DNA of 48,014 nt from JBHJGM01 sp964405825. GTDB lineage: Bacteria; Verrucomicrobiota; Verrucomicrobiia; Opitutales; JBHJGM01. The notes below the pieces were generated by a model that saw only the letters and a program-made list of their open reading frames with translations, made no database searches and was not told the origin of the DNA. The position numbers and the translations under genes were made by a program. Of the stretch, positions 47,522 to 48,014 are shown piece by piece (the stretch's first letter is position 1; every line of letters begins with the position of its first letter). The DNA is taken from the NCBI GenBank assembly GCA_964405825.1, contig CAYOPI010000017.1:1-48014 (forward strand), read 5' to 3'.

Positions 47522-48014
47522 GCAGGACTACTTCCCCGGCCATCCGGTTAGAGTGCAGCAGCGGCACCTGGTCCAGAACGCCTACAACAACGTGTGGATG
47601 CGCACGGTGGCGTGGCCGGACTGGGACTTTTTCCAATCCTGCCAACCGGAAGCGGGCTTCCACGCAGCGTCGCGCGCCCTGTCCGGAGGTCCGGTTTACT
47701 TTGACGACAAGGCAGGTGAGGCCGACGCGGCCATGCTCAACGGCTTGACCACGAGTGATGGGCGCCTGCTGCGAGCCACACAGCCGGCCTGGATCACGCG
47801 CGACCGCCTCTTCAACGACCCGCGCCGGGAGCGCACACTGATGAAGGTGGCCAACCTCATCACGGTCACCGGAGTCGTGGGGCTGTTTCACTGCTGCGGC
47901 GAGGACGTGAAGCTAAAAGCCAGCGTGCGCCGGTCTGACCTGCCCGAGTTGAGCGCCAAGGCGATGGTGGCCTACGCGCACTCCAGTCAAGAGGTCACGA
48001 AACTGGAGGCTCGC
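47517..48014 (+). CDS. Raffinose-synthase-like (Sip1/GH36-related) fragment, cut at both ends
   Basis: The plus strand reads without a stop from about 47517 to the right edge. NSQDYFPGHP, AYNNVWMRTVAWPDWDFFQS, HAASRALSGGPVYFDD and GRLLRATQPAWITRDRLFNDP match the raffinose synthase/Sip1-related alpha-galactosidase family well. MKVANLITVTGVVGLFHCCGED continues the match. The family protein is about 700 residues, so this is the C-terminal half, and the window ends before the stop codon. The N-terminal half is missing at about 47517. An in-frame ATG at 47466 would lie antisense in the GH95-like gene and looks non-coding. The gene is 5'-truncated, or the sequence is a chimera at this point. Confidence 0.72.

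Noticed and set aside
47133..47891. Open frame of 252 codons on the minus strand across the junction
   Set aside because: It is in a different frame from the GH95-like fragment and antisense to the raffinose-synthase-like frame. Both of those have family motifs; this one does not.

Overview
The window is GC-rich and densely packed with bacterial genes. It has about 33 credible protein genes or gene remnants and one tRNA, with no rRNA, CRISPR array or insertion sequence that I can see. The gene set suggests a Verrucomicrobiota bacterium, probably close to Opitutae: a fused SecDF, a one-chain glycyl-tRNA synthetase, an OleC-type ligase, a 'DP-x-A-A' repeat protein on a membrane anchor, an S74-type fibre protein and a cluster of sugar enzymes. 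This placement comes from family resemblance, not from a marker-gene tree. Shine-Dalgarno sequences are weak or absent before many genes, so several starts are chosen from homology and signal peptides.

Layout. 1-2.4 kb: end of trkA and trkH (K+ uptake), convergent with glyS (2.4-3.9 kb). 4.2-7.4 kb: a soluble hybrid histidine kinase facing a membrane-anchored repeat protein. 7.5-11.1 kb: small lipoprotein, OleC-like ligase, DoxX-like membrane protein with a clear terminator, then prmC. 11.1-18.5 kb, minus strand: Gfo/Idh oxidoreductase, tail-specific protease, glnE, rhomboid protease. 18.6-20.2 kb: ferredoxin, GH26-like protein, and a small protein resembling the C-terminal segment of flagellar rod proteins. 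20.3-26.6 kb, minus strand: recJ, secDF, a lipoprotein related to the SecD periplasmic domain, yajC. 26.8-32.4 kb: speA, a DUF3857/transglutaminase-like exported protein, and a trypsin-fold exported protein. 32.4-34.5 kb, minus strand: PEGA lipoprotein, gcvT, gcvH. 35-37.8 kb: CNNM/CBS membrane protein, tRNA-Phe, and an enoyl reductase-like MDR protein. 38-40.8 kb: a broken S74 fibre gene. 40.8-48 kb: sugar-related genes (cupin, xylose-isomerase-like protein, Gfo/Idh dehydrogenase, GH4, GH5-like, GH95-like fragment, raffinose-synthase-like fragment).

Most interesting points. (1) yajC and secDF are separated by a lipoprotein that looks like a detached copy of the SecD periplasmic domain. (2) The cupin, TIM-barrel protein and Gfo/Idh dehydrogenase overlap one another and precede a GH4 glycosidase; by analogy with known 3-oxo-glycoside systems this may be an oxidative glycoside-cleavage pathway. 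(3) At about 47.52 kb two divergent sugar genes both lack their 5' parts, and they meet at a GAATTC site, which suggests a rearrangement or a chimeric join. (4) The S74 fibre gene carries one frameshift and one amber codon.
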